Assembly: GCA_910586545.1 (NCBI GenBank)
Contig: CAJUIQ010000012.1
Location: forward strand, 5,822-51,650
Source of the DNA: an uncultured Eubacteriales bacterium
Lineage (GTDB): Bacteria > Bacillota > Clostridia > Oscillospirales > CAG-272
Direction: 5' to 3'
Length of the DNA stretch: 45,829 nucleotides
How positions within the stretch are numbered: position 1 is the first letter of the stretch; every line of letters begins with the position of its first letter. A program made the translations under genes and the position numbers. The notes beneath the pieces were generated by a model. That model made no database searches. It was not told the DNA's origin and saw only the letters and a list, made by a program, of their open reading frames with translations. Positions 22,173-30,848 of this stretch are shown piece after piece.

Positions 22173-24650
22173 ATGGAAAACGAAACTTTGCGTCTGCAGT
22201 ATACTGTACAGAAACGCAAGCTATTTGATAAATATTACAGCCACCTGAACACCCAGCAGCGGGAATGTATCTATACCATTCATAACCCGCTGATGATTTT
22301 AGCAGGAGCGGGCAGTGGAAAAACAACCGTTCTTGTCAGTCGCCTTGCGTATATTATTCGTTACGGCGACGCATATATGACAGATTATGTACCAGAGGGC
22401 TGTACTGCCGATGACTTGCAGTCTATGACTGAAGCTATGCAATTGGAAGGTGAACAGCTTGGAGAGTATTTGGAACGGTTCGCGGTGAACCCACCGCCGG
22501 CATGGTCTGTATTGGCCGTCACCTTCACCAATAAAGCTGCCGGAGAGATTAAGACAAGACTTACTTCTATTTTCGGAGAAGACTCCTCTCAGGTGCAGGA
22601 TATCTGGACCGGTACGTTTCACTCTGTTTGTATGCGAATCCTGCGCCGCCATGGAGAATTAGTGGGTTACGGATCCGGCTTTGGCATCGCCGATACAGAC
22701 GACCAGAAAAAACTGATTGCGGAATGTATGAAGCAATTGAACATTGATGCCAAATTTCTTCCCGCGAAAAGTATTCTTACAGAAATTAGTCGCGCCAAAA
22801 ACCATCTCATGACTCCAGAAGAATACCAAATGGAAGTAGGGAGCGACAGTCGACTGCGCAAAATCGGTCAAGTATACGAATTGTATCAGTCCCGTCTGCA
22901 GGCTTCCAATCTGCTGGACTTTGACGATATCATCATGCAGACAGTCACTTTGCTGCAAAACTTTGAGAATGTACGGCAAAATCTGCAAAATCGTTTCCGC
23001 TATATTTCCATTGACGAGTATCAGGATACAAACCGCGCCCAATTTGAACTGGTATCCCTTCTGGCAGGAGGATACAAAAATCTGATGGTAGTTGGAGACG
23101 ACGACCAGTCTATCTACAAATTCCGCGGCGCTACCATTGAAAATATCCTTACTTTTGACAACACCTATCCAAACGCAAAAGTGATTCGCCTGGAACAAAA
23201 CTATCGTTCAACCAAACGGATTTTGGACGCGGCCAACGCAGTCATTGTGCATAATAAAGAAAGAAAAGGCAAAAAACTGTGGACCCAAGGAGACGAGGGC
23301 GAAAAAATTCTTTTGAAAAAGCTCTCCACCCAGTTGGATGAAGCCCGGTTTATATCAGATACCATTGCGGAACTGCACGAGGACGGCGGTGCGTTTTCTT
23401 CCTTTGCCGTTCTATACCGAACCAACGCCATGTCCCGCGCCATAGAGCAGGCGCTGGCGAAAAGCGGTATTCCCTATCGTATGCTGGGAGCGCTGCGGTT
23501 CTTCGACCGTCTGGAAATCAAAGATGTTTTAGCCTATGTATCCGTTGTCAATAATCCGTCGGACAGCGTGCGCCTGCGAAGAATTATCAACACGCCCCGC
23601 CGTGGAATTGGTGAAAAAAGCATCAACACAGCCATAGCAATTGCGGATGAGCTGCAGATTCCCCTGCTGGATGTATTGGCACGTGCTAATACATATACCG
23701 CTATTCCCTCCAGTGCCGCAAAGGCAATGATGGCACTGGCGGAATTGATAGATGAACTGCGAACGGATGCAAAGGAATCAAAAATCTCTGCACTTATTGA
23801 AAAAATCTGTGTAAAATCCGGGTATCAGGCAATGTGGATCGCTGCCGGTGAGGCGGAGAAGGAGCGGTTGGATAACATTGGTGAACTGGTTTCCACCGCT
23901 GCTCAGTACGAAAGCACAACAGCTACCCCTTCCCTGTCCGAATTTCTGGAAGATGTAGCCCTTGTCTCGGATATTGACCGATATGACGAAGCTGCGGACG
24001 CGGTGGTGCTGATGACCATTCACAGCGCAAAGGGCTTGGAATTTCAAAATGTATTCCTTCCTGGTTGGGAGGAAGGTATCTTCCCAGGATTTCAGGCCAT
24101 TATGAATCCTACGGAAATTGAGGAGGAGCGGCGTCTGGCATATGTAGCTATCACCCGGGCCAGGCAGCGGCTTTACATCACCCATGTACACCAGCGTATG
24201 CTTAACGGCAGTACCCAATACAATAAAAAATCCCGATTTGCCGGTGAGATTCCACCCTGGCTTTTAGAAGAGGCAGATGATACCTTTACCGATTATCAGT
24301 CGGTAGGCGAGCGTGCTTATACGAAAGGAACTTTCCAGCGGTCCGGAGGCACTCCCATCTACAACAAAAATGCGCCCGGCAGCGGATATGGAACCGGAGA
24401 GGAACGGGCCGCCTATACCGGGAATTTATCCGGTATGGGGGCACCTCGATCCAAAACAGGCGCTGCGCCACGTACCGTGGCACCACTGGAACGCTTTGAT
24501 ACGGGGGCCAGAGTCCGGCATACTACTTTTGGCAACGGAACGATATTGTCTGTAAAGCCAATGGGCGCAGATGTACTATATGAAGTAGAATTTGATAAAA
24601 TAGGAATTAAAAAGCTAATGGCATCTTTTGCCAGACTGAAAAAAGAATAA
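22173..24650 (+). CDS. pcrA: UvrD/PcrA-type DNA helicase
   Basis: An 825-aa superfamily 1A 3'-5' helicase for repair and replication-fork maintenance. Motif I is AGAGSGKT, motif Ia TFTNKAAGEI, motif II DEYQDTN. Motif III is VGDDDQSIYKFRGA, motif IV LEQNYRST, and motif VI AITRARQRLY. The C-terminal 60 residues (GARVRHTTFGNGTILSV onward) match the Tudor-like tail of PcrA that binds RNA polymerase. It is longer than usual because of an acidic insertion of about 45 residues between motifs I and Ia. ATG 22173 follows GGAG. It is a single gene transcribed from the promoter at 22108-22136. Confidence 0.95.
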   Translation: MENETLRLQYTVQKRKLFDKYYSHLNTQQRECIYTIHNPLMILAGAGSGKTTVLVSRLAYIIRYGDAYMTDYVPEGCTADDLQSMTEAMQLEGEQLGEYLERFAVNPPPAWSVLAVTFTNKAAGEIKTRLTSIFGEDSSQVQDIWTGTFHSVCMRILRRHGELVGYGSGFGIADTDDQKKLIAECMKQLNIDAKFLPAKSILTEISRAKNHLMTPEEYQMEVGSDSRLRKIGQVYELYQSRLQASNLLDFDDIIMQTVTLLQNFENVRQNLQNRFRYISIDEYQDTNRAQFELVSLLAGGYKNLMVVGDDDQSIYKFRGATIENILTFDNTYPNAKVIRLEQNYRSTKRILDAANAVIVHNKERKGKKLWTQGDEGEKILLKKLSTQLDEARFISDTIAELHEDGGAFSSFAVLYRTNAMSRAIEQALAKSGIPYRMLGALRFFDRLEIKDVLAYVSVVNNPSDSVRLRRIINTPRRGIGEKSINTAIAIADELQIPLLDVLARANTYTAIPSSAAKAMMALAELIDELRTDAKESKISALIEKICVKSGYQAMWIAAGEAEKERLDNIGELVSTAAQYESTTATPSLSEFLEDVALVSDIDRYDEAADAVVLMTIHSAKGLEFQNVFLPGWEEGIFPGFQAIMNPTEIEEERRLAYVAITRARQRLYITHVHQRMLNGSTQYNKKSRFAGEIPPWLLEEADDTFTDYQSVGERAYTKGTFQRSGGTPIYNKNAPGSGYGTGEERAAYTGNLSGMGAPRSKTGAAPRTVAPLERFDTGARVRHTTFGNGTILSVKPMGADVLYEVEFDKIGIKKLMASFARLKKE

Positions 24651-24655
24651 GTCGT

Positions 24656-24684
24656 TTGACAAACAGACAATTCTGATATACAAT
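24656..24684 (+). promoter_or_regulatory. Promoter for proS
   Basis: TTGACA (24656-24661), 17-base spacer, TACAAT (24679-24684). No T-box leader lies between it and the gene: the 5' leader is only about 30 bases. Confidence 0.75.
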
Positions 24685-24718
24685 ATTTACTATATTTACA
24701 TTTATAAAGAGGTAACCA

Positions 24719-26158
24719 ATGGCAAACGATAAAAAAATGGTGGAGCAAATCACCTCCATGGACGAGGATTTTGCAAAATGGTATACGGATATCTGCAAAA
24801 AAGCAGAACTAATTGAATATTCCAGCGTAAAAGGCTGCCTGGTAATCCGCCCTTACGGATATGCGATCTGGGAGCTGATTCAAAAAAATTTGGACGCTCG
24901 TTTTAAGGAAACCGGGCATGAAAATGTATATATGCCTATGTTCATCCCGGAATCCCTGTTAAATAAAGAAAAAGAACACGTAGAGGGTTTTGCGCCTGAG
25001 GTAGCATGGGTCACCCATGGAGGAAGCGAGCCTCTTGCCGAACGGATCTGCGTGCGTCCTACCTCAGAAACGCTGTTCTGTGAGCACTATGCAAACGTAG
25101 TGAAATCCTACCGGGATCTGCCGAAGCTGTACAATCAGTGGTGTTCCGTTGTGCGGTGGGAAAAAACCACTCGGCCCTTCCTGCGCTCCAGAGAATTTCT
25201 CTGGCAGGAAGGTCATACTATTCATGCTACAGCAAAAGAGGCAGAAGAAGAAACCATTCGTATGTTGAATTGCTATGCTGATTTCCACGAGCAGGATTTG
25301 GCCATTCCGGTTATCAAAGGAAGAAAAACCGAAAGCGATAAGTTTGCCGGCGCGGAAGCCACTTACGCCATTGAGGCGCTCATGCATGATGGCAAGGCGC
25401 TGCAGGCAGGCACCTCTCATTACTTTGGCGACGGTTTTGCCAAAGCCTTTGATATAAAATATACAGATAAAGAAAACAAGCTGGTACATCCCTTCCAGAC
25501 GTCTTGGGGCGTTTCTACCCGGATGATTGGCGGATTGATTATGTCGCATGGAGACAACAACGGTCTGGTTCTTCCCCCGGCTGTAGCGCCCATTCAAGTC
25601 GTAATCGTTCCGGTGCAGCAGCAAAAAGAGGGTGTATTGGAAGCAGCATACGCACTGCGAGATCGCCTCAAGGGTCAATTCCGGGTAAAGGTAGACGACA
25701 GCGATAATTCTCCCGGATGGAAGTTTGCTGAGTATGAGATGAAGGGCGTTCCTCTTCGTATTGAAATTGGACCCCGAGATATTGCGGAAGGCAAATGCGT
25801 CACCGTCCAGCGTCATAATCGGGAAAAGAATTTTGATGCACTGGAAAATATAGAAAAAGTGGTGGCAGAACGGTTAGAGCAGGTGCGTACGGGCATGTAC
25901 GAAAAAGCGTTGGCCAATCGGAAGGCCCATACCTACGCTTGTACTACCATAGAAGAGATCAAAAACGCTATTGCGCAAAACGGAGAGGGCTTTGTTAAAG
26001 CCATGTGGTGCGGTGATGAAGCCTGCGAAGACCAGGTAAAAGAAGAAACCGGTGTATGTTCTCGGTGTATTCCCTTCCAGCAGGAACAGCTGTCTGACCG
26101 GTGTGTCTGCTGCGGCAAACCCGCAAAGCATATGGTATACTGGGCAATCGCATATTAA
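24719..26158 (+). CDS. proS: Prolyl-tRNA synthetase (archaeal/eukaryotic type)
   Basis: A 479-aa class II synthetase lacking the large editing insertion of bacterial-type ProRS, i.e. the ProS type 3 form common in Clostridia. Signatures are RPTSETLFCEHY (motif 2 region), REFLWQEGHT, and QAGTSHYFGDGFAKAFDI with the motif 3 segment SWGVSTRMIGGLIMSHGD. The C-terminal domain has zinc-type Cys pairs (CGDEACEDQ, CSRC, CVCCG) and ends with a Tyr (WAIAY), as in this family. It charges tRNA-Pro. ATG 24719 has AAGAGG six bases upstream. rodA follows 36 bases downstream and is probably co-transcribed. Confidence 0.96.
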   Translation: MANDKKMVEQITSMDEDFAKWYTDICKKAELIEYSSVKGCLVIRPYGYAIWELIQKNLDARFKETGHENVYMPMFIPESLLNKEKEHVEGFAPEVAWVTHGGSEPLAERICVRPTSETLFCEHYANVVKSYRDLPKLYNQWCSVVRWEKTTRPFLRSREFLWQEGHTIHATAKEAEEETIRMLNCYADFHEQDLAIPVIKGRKTESDKFAGAEATYAIEALMHDGKALQAGTSHYFGDGFAKAFDIKYTDKENKLVHPFQTSWGVSTRMIGGLIMSHGDNNGLVLPPAVAPIQVVIVPVQQQKEGVLEAAYALRDRLKGQFRVKVDDSDNSPGWKFAEYEMKGVPLRIEIGPRDIAEGKCVTVQRHNREKNFDALENIEKVVAERLEQVRTGMYEKALANRKAHTYACTTIEEIKNAIAQNGEGFVKAMWCGDEACEDQVKEETGVCSRCIPFQQEQLSDRCVCCGKPAKHMVYWAIAY

Positions 26159-26194
26159 AAATACGAAGTAGCGATATAGAAAGGAGGTTTTACC

Positions 26195-27319
26195 CTGAAA
26201 GAATTTTCTGTTTCCCTGAAAGAAAAGCTGCGTCAAATTGATTACGTAATCCTATTTTGCGTGCTGGGTATGACCGCACTTTCTATTGTTACACTAGCAG
26301 GAGCGGCGAATAAAGTCGGCTCCCGATACGCGATCGTTCAATCTATCGCGGCAGTTCTTGGAATCTGCGTAATGTTTGTTCTGGCATATTTGGATTACGA
26401 CAAACTGGTCAAACGCTTCGGCATATGGATTTTTGTCCTGGCAGTCCTTGCAATGGCCTCCGTAATCATCTTTGGGAAAGGGGATCGCGGAAACAAGGCA
26501 TGGCTGCGCATTCCTGGTGTTCCTTTCGATATACAGCCGTCAGAATATGTAAAGTTTTTATTCATCATTACCTATTCTCGACACATCAAACGTGTACAGG
26601 ACGATATCAACCATATCAAAAATGTAGCTGGATTGGCCATTCATGGAGGTATTATCTTCGGTTTAGTTTTGATGACGGGAGATCTGGGATCTGCCTTAGT
26701 ATATCTTGGAATCATCGCTGTTATGCTTCTTGTAGGTGGCCTTTCTATCTGGTATTTTATCGGGGCGTTTGCCCTTGTGGCGGCAGCGTCACCTATCCTA
26801 TGGAAATTTTTAAGCGAAACCCAAAGACTACGAATCATCTGCGGTTTTGACCCGGAATTAGATCCTCTTGGAAAGGGTTTTCAAGCGCTAAGCAGCCGTA
26901 CCGCTATAGCGGCGGGAGGCTTTCTTGGCTCCGGATTTTCCGGAGGAACCCAATATAAGTTAATCCCCGACTGCTATTCCGATTTCATTTTTGCTATTCT
27001 TGCGGAAAAGTTTGGATTTTTCGGCTGTTTCTTATATATGGCGCTAATGACTACGCTGGTAATTCGTCTGATTTGGATCGCCCGTATCGCCCGAAAGGAC
27101 TATGGTGCATACATCTGTGCTGGAGTCGTTGCGGTTCTTATGTTCCAAACGCTGGAAAACATCAGGATGTGTCTGGCAATGCTTCCGGTTATCGGAATCA
27201 CCCTTCCCTTTATGAGTTACGGAGGCTCCTCTCTGCTAGCAATGTATATGCTTATTGGACTGGTTCAAAGCATAAAATGTCATAATCAAAAATATTTCTT
27301 TGAACGGGAAAAGGCGTAA
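26195..27319 (+). CDS. rodA: RodA/FtsW-type SEDS peptidoglycan polymerase, CTG start
   Basis: A 374-aa multispanning SEDS glycosyltransferase that polymerises lipid II with a partner class B PBP. Recognisable parts are QPSEYVKFLFIITYSRH (the PSE-K motif), LMTGDLGSALVY, a large extracellular loop with GGTQYKLIPDCYSDFIFAILAEKFG, and GITLPFMSYGGSS. The best start is CTG 26195: AAGGAGG lies exactly seven bases upstream, and the 22 added codons give the cytoplasmic N-terminus and complete TM1. The first in-frame ATG (26261) falls inside TM1 and has no ribosome binding site. RodA and FtsW cannot be separated with certainty; the single copy beside proS looks more like RodA. Confidence 0.92.
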   Translation: MKEFSVSLKEKLRQIDYVILFCVLGMTALSIVTLAGAANKVGSRYAIVQSIAAVLGICVMFVLAYLDYDKLVKRFGIWIFVLAVLAMASVIIFGKGDRGNKAWLRIPGVPFDIQPSEYVKFLFIITYSRHIKRVQDDINHIKNVAGLAIHGGIIFGLVLMTGDLGSALVYLGIIAVMLLVGGLSIWYFIGAFALVAAASPILWKFLSETQRLRIICGFDPELDPLGKGFQALSSRTAIAAGGFLGSGFSGGTQYKLIPDCYSDFIFAILAEKFGFFGCFLYMALMTTLVIRLIWIARIARKDYGAYICAGVVAVLMFQTLENIRMCLAMLPVIGITLPFMSYGGSSLLAMYMLIGLVQSIKCHNQKYFFEREKA

Positions 27320-27370
27320 CATCAAGAATAAAAAGGACACGGCATGCCGTGTCCTTTTTATTCTTGATGT
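27319..27370. terminator. Perfect 52-bp palindromic bidirectional terminator
   Basis: A 26-bp arm (ACATCAAGAATAAAAAGGAC followed by ACGGCA) is followed at once by its exact complement. The G+C core with flanking A/T tracts terminates rodA on the plus strand and the ABC-F gene on the minus strand. The arms extend 9-10 bp past the T tract, more than termination needs. Confidence 0.9.
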
Positions 27371-27386
27371 CGAGAAGAAGAAGTGA

Positions 27387-28997
27387 TTACGCCTGTGCTA
27401 AGCGAGCTGCCTCTTCTTCCTTTTTTGCTACATACTCGTCATATGTACCTAGAAAATCTGTCATTCCGTCCGGACGGATTTCTATAATGCGGTTTGCGAC
27501 GGTATTTACAATTTCATAGTCATGCGATGAAAGCAACACATTTCCCTTGAAATCCCGCAAACCGTTGTTCACTGCAGTGATGGATTCCAAATCCAAGTGG
27601 TCGGTGGGCTGATCCACAATCAAAAAGTTAGATCCAAACAGCATCATTCTAGAAAACATGCACCGCACTTTTTCTCCTCCGGACAGCACGCTGACCTTTT
27701 TCAGCGGCGCGTCTCCGGAAAACAACATACGTCCCAGCATTCCCCGCAGATAAGTTTCCGTTTGATCCTTTGCAAGAGGCCGCAGCCAATCCAGCATATT
27801 TTCATCATGACCATTAAAATACGCAGAATGGTCATGCGGGAAATAAGATTTTGTAATGCTGATCCCCCATTTAAAAGAACCGGCATCCGGTTCTATTTCT
27901 TCCATCAAAACGCGGAACAGAGCGGTAATCGCGAGCTCGTTGCCCACAAAAGCAATTTTGTCATCTCGACCCACCGTAAAGGATACATTAGAAAAAAGCG
28001 GCTGACCGTTTTCGCTTTTTGCAAGATCCGTTACAAACAGAATATCCTTTCCAGGCGTCCGATCCATATCAAATCCGATAAAGGGATAGCGCCTGCTGGA
28101 TGCGGGTAATTCCTGTACTGTCAGCTTGTCCAACAGTTTCTTACGGCTGGTGGCCTGCCTAGATTTAGACTTATTCGCGGAAAAACGAGAAATAAATTCC
28201 TGCAGATCCTTGATTTTTTCTTCGTTTTTCTTATTTTGCGCCTTCATCAGCCGCTGGATCAGCTGGCTAGACTCGTACCAAAACTCGTAGTTACCCACAT
28301 ACATTTTGATTTCATTGTAATCAATATCTACTATATTGGTACACACATTGTTTAGAAAATGCCGGTCATGAGAGATTACCAGTACCGTACCAAAATAATC
28401 CGCCAAAAAATCTTCCAGCCACCTGGTAGCTGCAAGATCCAGTCCGTTTGTAGGCTCGTCCAGCAGAATAATATCTGGATTTCCAAAAAGGGCCTGGGCC
28501 AGCAATACTTTTACCTTATCGCTATCACGCAGCGCGCTCATTTCCGTTTCCAGTATATCAATTGACAGCCCTAATCCTTGCAGCAGCTTTGCCGCATCGC
28601 TCTCCGCTTCCCATCCATCCAGTTCGGCAAATTCGCCTTCCAGCTCAGCCGCACGAATCCCATCTTCGTCACTAAAATCTTCCTTAGCATAGATGGCGTC
28701 TTTCTCTTTCATAATATCGTACAGACGTTGGTTTCCCATAATAACTGTATCCAAGACGGTAAAAGCATCGAAGGCAAAATGATCCTGACGCAGTACGGAC
28801 ATACGGACCGTCTGGGGAATCTCAACATTTCCTGTAGTGGGCTCCAGTTCTCCGCACAAAAGCTTAAAGAATGTAGACTTTCCTGCACCGTTTGCACCGA
28901 TTACACCGTAGCAGTTGCCCGGCGTAAATTTCAGATCAACATTTTTAAATAAATACTGCCCGTCAAATTGAAAGGATAAATTGCTTACTGTAATCAT
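27387..28997 (-). CDS. ABC-F family ATPase (YkpA/YbiT-like)
   Basis: A 536-aa soluble protein with two ABC domains and no membrane segments, the ABC-F plan of ribosome-associated factors. The first domain has intact Walker A GANGAGKST (34-42) and Walker B ILLDEPTNGLD, but its signature is LRDSDK (156-161) instead of LSGGQ. The second has a normal signature LSGGEK (438-443), but its Walker A is VGNELAITALF (350-361, no lysine) and its Walker B is VDQPTDHLD, with Gln 463 replacing the catalytic Glu. All losses fall in one composite ATP site. The linker region is rich in K/R helices. It lies 25 bases after the lipid kinase gene and is probably co-transcribed with it. Confidence 0.93.
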   Translation of the reverse strand: MITVSNLSFQFDGQYLFKNVDLKFTPGNCYGVIGANGAGKSTFFKLLCGELEPTTGNVEIPQTVRMSVLRQDHFAFDAFTVLDTVIMGNQRLYDIMKEKDAIYAKEDFSDEDGIRAAELEGEFAELDGWEAESDAAKLLQGLGLSIDILETEMSALRDSDKVKVLLAQALFGNPDIILLDEPTNGLDLAATRWLEDFLADYFGTVLVISHDRHFLNNVCTNIVDIDYNEIKMYVGNYEFWYESSQLIQRLMKAQNKKNEEKIKDLQEFISRFSANKSKSRQATSRKKLLDKLTVQELPASSRRYPFIGFDMDRTPGKDILFVTDLAKSENGQPLFSNVSFTVGRDDKIAFVGNELAITALFRVLMEEIEPDAGSFKWGISITKSYFPHDHSAYFNGHDENMLDWLRPLAKDQTETYLRGMLGRMLFSGDAPLKKVSVLSGGEKVRCMFSRMMLFGSNFLIVDQPTDHLDLESITAVNNGLRDFKGNVLLSSHDYEIVNTVANRIIEIRPDGMTDFLGTYDEYVAKKEEEAARLAQA

Positions 28998-29022
28998 AAA
29001 AGTCCTCGTGTTATCTTCAAAA

Positions 29023-29901
29023 TTAAAAAATCATGCGGACAGCGCCGCCTTTTACCTGAATTTCTCCGCTCTTAAAAGCACCTCCAAATTCTCCGTCCAG
29101 CGACCAGGGAATTTCCTCATCGCAAGAAAAACGCAGAGAAGCCGTCTTAAACGTATGGATGTTGGCTTCATCAGAAGACTGCGTAAGCAGACAGTTCAGA
29201 AGATGCGTTGTATCCATCGTATTTTTCGGCTTACGAACCAGTGTAACCTCCATTTCCCCGTCATCATACAAAACATTTTTGATGATGGGAAGTTCAAATC
29301 CGCCGATTCGCTTGGAATTGCTGACCATACCGAAAATAAAATCCCCTTCCAGTACTTCTCCATCATGCTCTATGCGCAGGCTATATGTTTTTGCCTTCGC
29401 AAAAGATTTGATACCGCTGAACACATAAGCAGCATGCCCAAAGTTTTGCTTATTCTCTCGGCTTGTCAGATAGGAAACATCTGCAAACATGCCAAAAGCC
29501 GCTACATAAACAAAGGGCTTTTCTTCCAGGATTCCTAAATCTACATCTCGCACGATACCTTCAGCGATTTGCTTTGCTGCGCCTGTTGCTATACTGTCAA
29601 TGTGTCGACTGTTCGCAAAATCGTTAGTAGTACCACCGGGGATATACCCAATAAGCGTATTATTGCCCGACTGATATACCGCGTTTACTACAATATTCAG
29701 CGTACCGTCTCCGCCGCAACAAACAATTAAGTCGTAAGTGCCACCGTTATATGCACAATGATAAAGATCATCCTGATCTTTTGATAAATGGATATTCACA
29801 TCAAATCCTGCGTCGGAAAAAATACGCACCACATGCATGAGAGAATCTTCCAGCGCCCTTTTCCCGGAAGTGGGATTAATTAAAAATAGTAATTTCTTCA
29901 T
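29023..29901 (-). CDS. Diacylglycerol kinase-like lipid kinase (YegS/BmrU family)
   Basis: A 292-aa protein with the NAD/diacylglycerol kinase fold. The nucleotide loop is GGDGTLN (63-69), with NPTSGKR near the N-terminus and GYIPGGTTNDFA after it. The C-terminal beta-sandwich ends in SLDGE. It phosphorylates diacylglycerol or a related lipid at the membrane. Its start ATG is preceded by AAAGGGATCG. A consensus promoter lies upstream, and the ABC-F gene follows directly. Confidence 0.9.
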   Translation of the reverse strand: MKKLLFLINPTSGKRALEDSLMHVVRIFSDAGFDVNIHLSKDQDDLYHCAYNGGTYDLIVCCGGDGTLNIVVNAVYQSGNNTLIGYIPGGTTNDFANSRHIDSIATGAAKQIAEGIVRDVDLGILEEKPFVYVAAFGMFADVSYLTSRENKQNFGHAAYVFSGIKSFAKAKTYSLRIEHDGEVLEGDFIFGMVSNSKRIGGFELPIIKNVLYDDGEMEVTLVRKPKNTMDTTHLLNCLLTQSSDEANIHTFKTASLRFSCDEEIPWSLDGEFGGAFKSGEIQVKGGAVRMIF

Positions 29902-29943
29902 TTATAACGATCCCTTTTACACTGTGTAATGCAATTCTTACAT

Positions 29944-29972
29944 AGTATACCCCAAAGCCGCTCCTTTGTCAA
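29944..29972 (-). promoter_or_regulatory. Promoter for the lipid kinase / ABC-F operon
   Basis: TTGACA (29967-29972) and TATACT (29944-29949) with a 17-base spacer. A palindrome TTACACTGTGTAA (29917-29929) lies between promoter and start codon and could be an operator. Confidence 0.75.
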
Positions 29973-30010
29973 CCAGCCTGCGGATACCTTGACAGTCTCT
30001 AAAAATGAAC

Positions 30011-30055
30011 ATATTAAAAAGCTTACAGGAATTTTTCCTGTAAGCTTTTTAATAT
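30011..30055 (-). terminator. Terminator with 21-bp perfect stem
   Basis: ATATTAAAAAGCTTACAGGA plus one A, a TTT loop, then the exact complement. It lies 14 bases after the stop of the Ig-like gene fragment and upstream of the lipid kinase promoter. Confidence 0.88.
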
Positions 30056-30068
30056 ATGCACAAAACTG

Positions 30069-30848
30069 TCAGAAAGAAGTCTTTTGTCTATACCGAACAA
30101 CTACTACCGCCGCACAGCCAACAAACGCGGCTCCAACAAGTACACACAGAGATGCAAAAGTCCTGTCGCTCGTTTGCGAATTGGTTTTCGTATCTTGGGA
30201 GCCTGTATCGGTCGTTTCGCTGCCAGATGTCAATTCCGTTCCTTCAGAAGAGGTATCTTCTTCTGTCACAGTGATTTCATACGTAACCGCATAGTCTTTT
30301 CCCAAGTAATATCCAAGCGAAGGAATATATGTTACTGTGACCGTTCCTGGCTGCAAGCCCTTGATTGCCATTTCTCCGTTCTCTCCTGGATCCGGTGTTA
30401 TAAAATCTGCGATGGACGTATCGGAAATTTCCCATACAGGCTCAACAGAAATATCCGGAACAACAATAGATTCGCCAGATATTACAAACAAAATAGTAGG
30501 ATACAGGGCAAGCGCAGTTATTGCTCTGTAAAAATTGCAATATCCAGGCTCCGCCAACGTCAGTGTCAAGTATGCGTTGTCTTCTGTAATAACAGATTTT
30601 TCTACAGCGGAAAAAGCAAACTGCGGGAAAGCTGCGGGCGTATATTCCTTTTCCGGATCGTAATCCTCCTTAAGAACAATCACAGATGCATACGAAAGAC
30701 TATTGGCTGTATCATCAACCTTCAAAATTTCCTCTGGCCGGACAGTCAATGTTTCCCCTACCTTCATGGTATTGGAAGGTGCAGTCAAACGCAATGTATT
30801 GATCGTTGCATGGCTATGTACTTCTGTAAAACGCGCGTCCGCAGTTCT
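30069..30848 (-). pseudogene. Ig-like, membrane-anchored 3' part of a frameshifted amidase gene
   Basis: The frame downstream of the amidase stop encodes about 259 residues: beta-rich sequence with a bacterial Ig-like feel (NTMKVGETLTV, WEISDTSIADF, GLQPGTVTVTYIPSLGYYLG). A Ser/Thr-rich stalk and a C-terminal hydrophobic helix (FASLCVLVGAAFVGCAAVVVV) with RYRQK follow. There is no signal peptide, no ribosome binding site and no good ATG; the first usable codon is a TTG at 30794. The frame runs back through the amidase stop into the amidase end, at a run of five T's (AATATTTTTAAG on the minus strand). Removing one T fuses the two parts. So this is probably the C-terminal part of one envelope protein, split by a +1 shift that is real, programmed, or an assembly error. 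Confidence 0.6.

Noticed and set aside
30794..30794. TTG 30794 as a true start for the Ig-like protein
   Set aside because: No ribosome binding site or signal peptide, and plausible protein sequence continues upstream into the amidase end.
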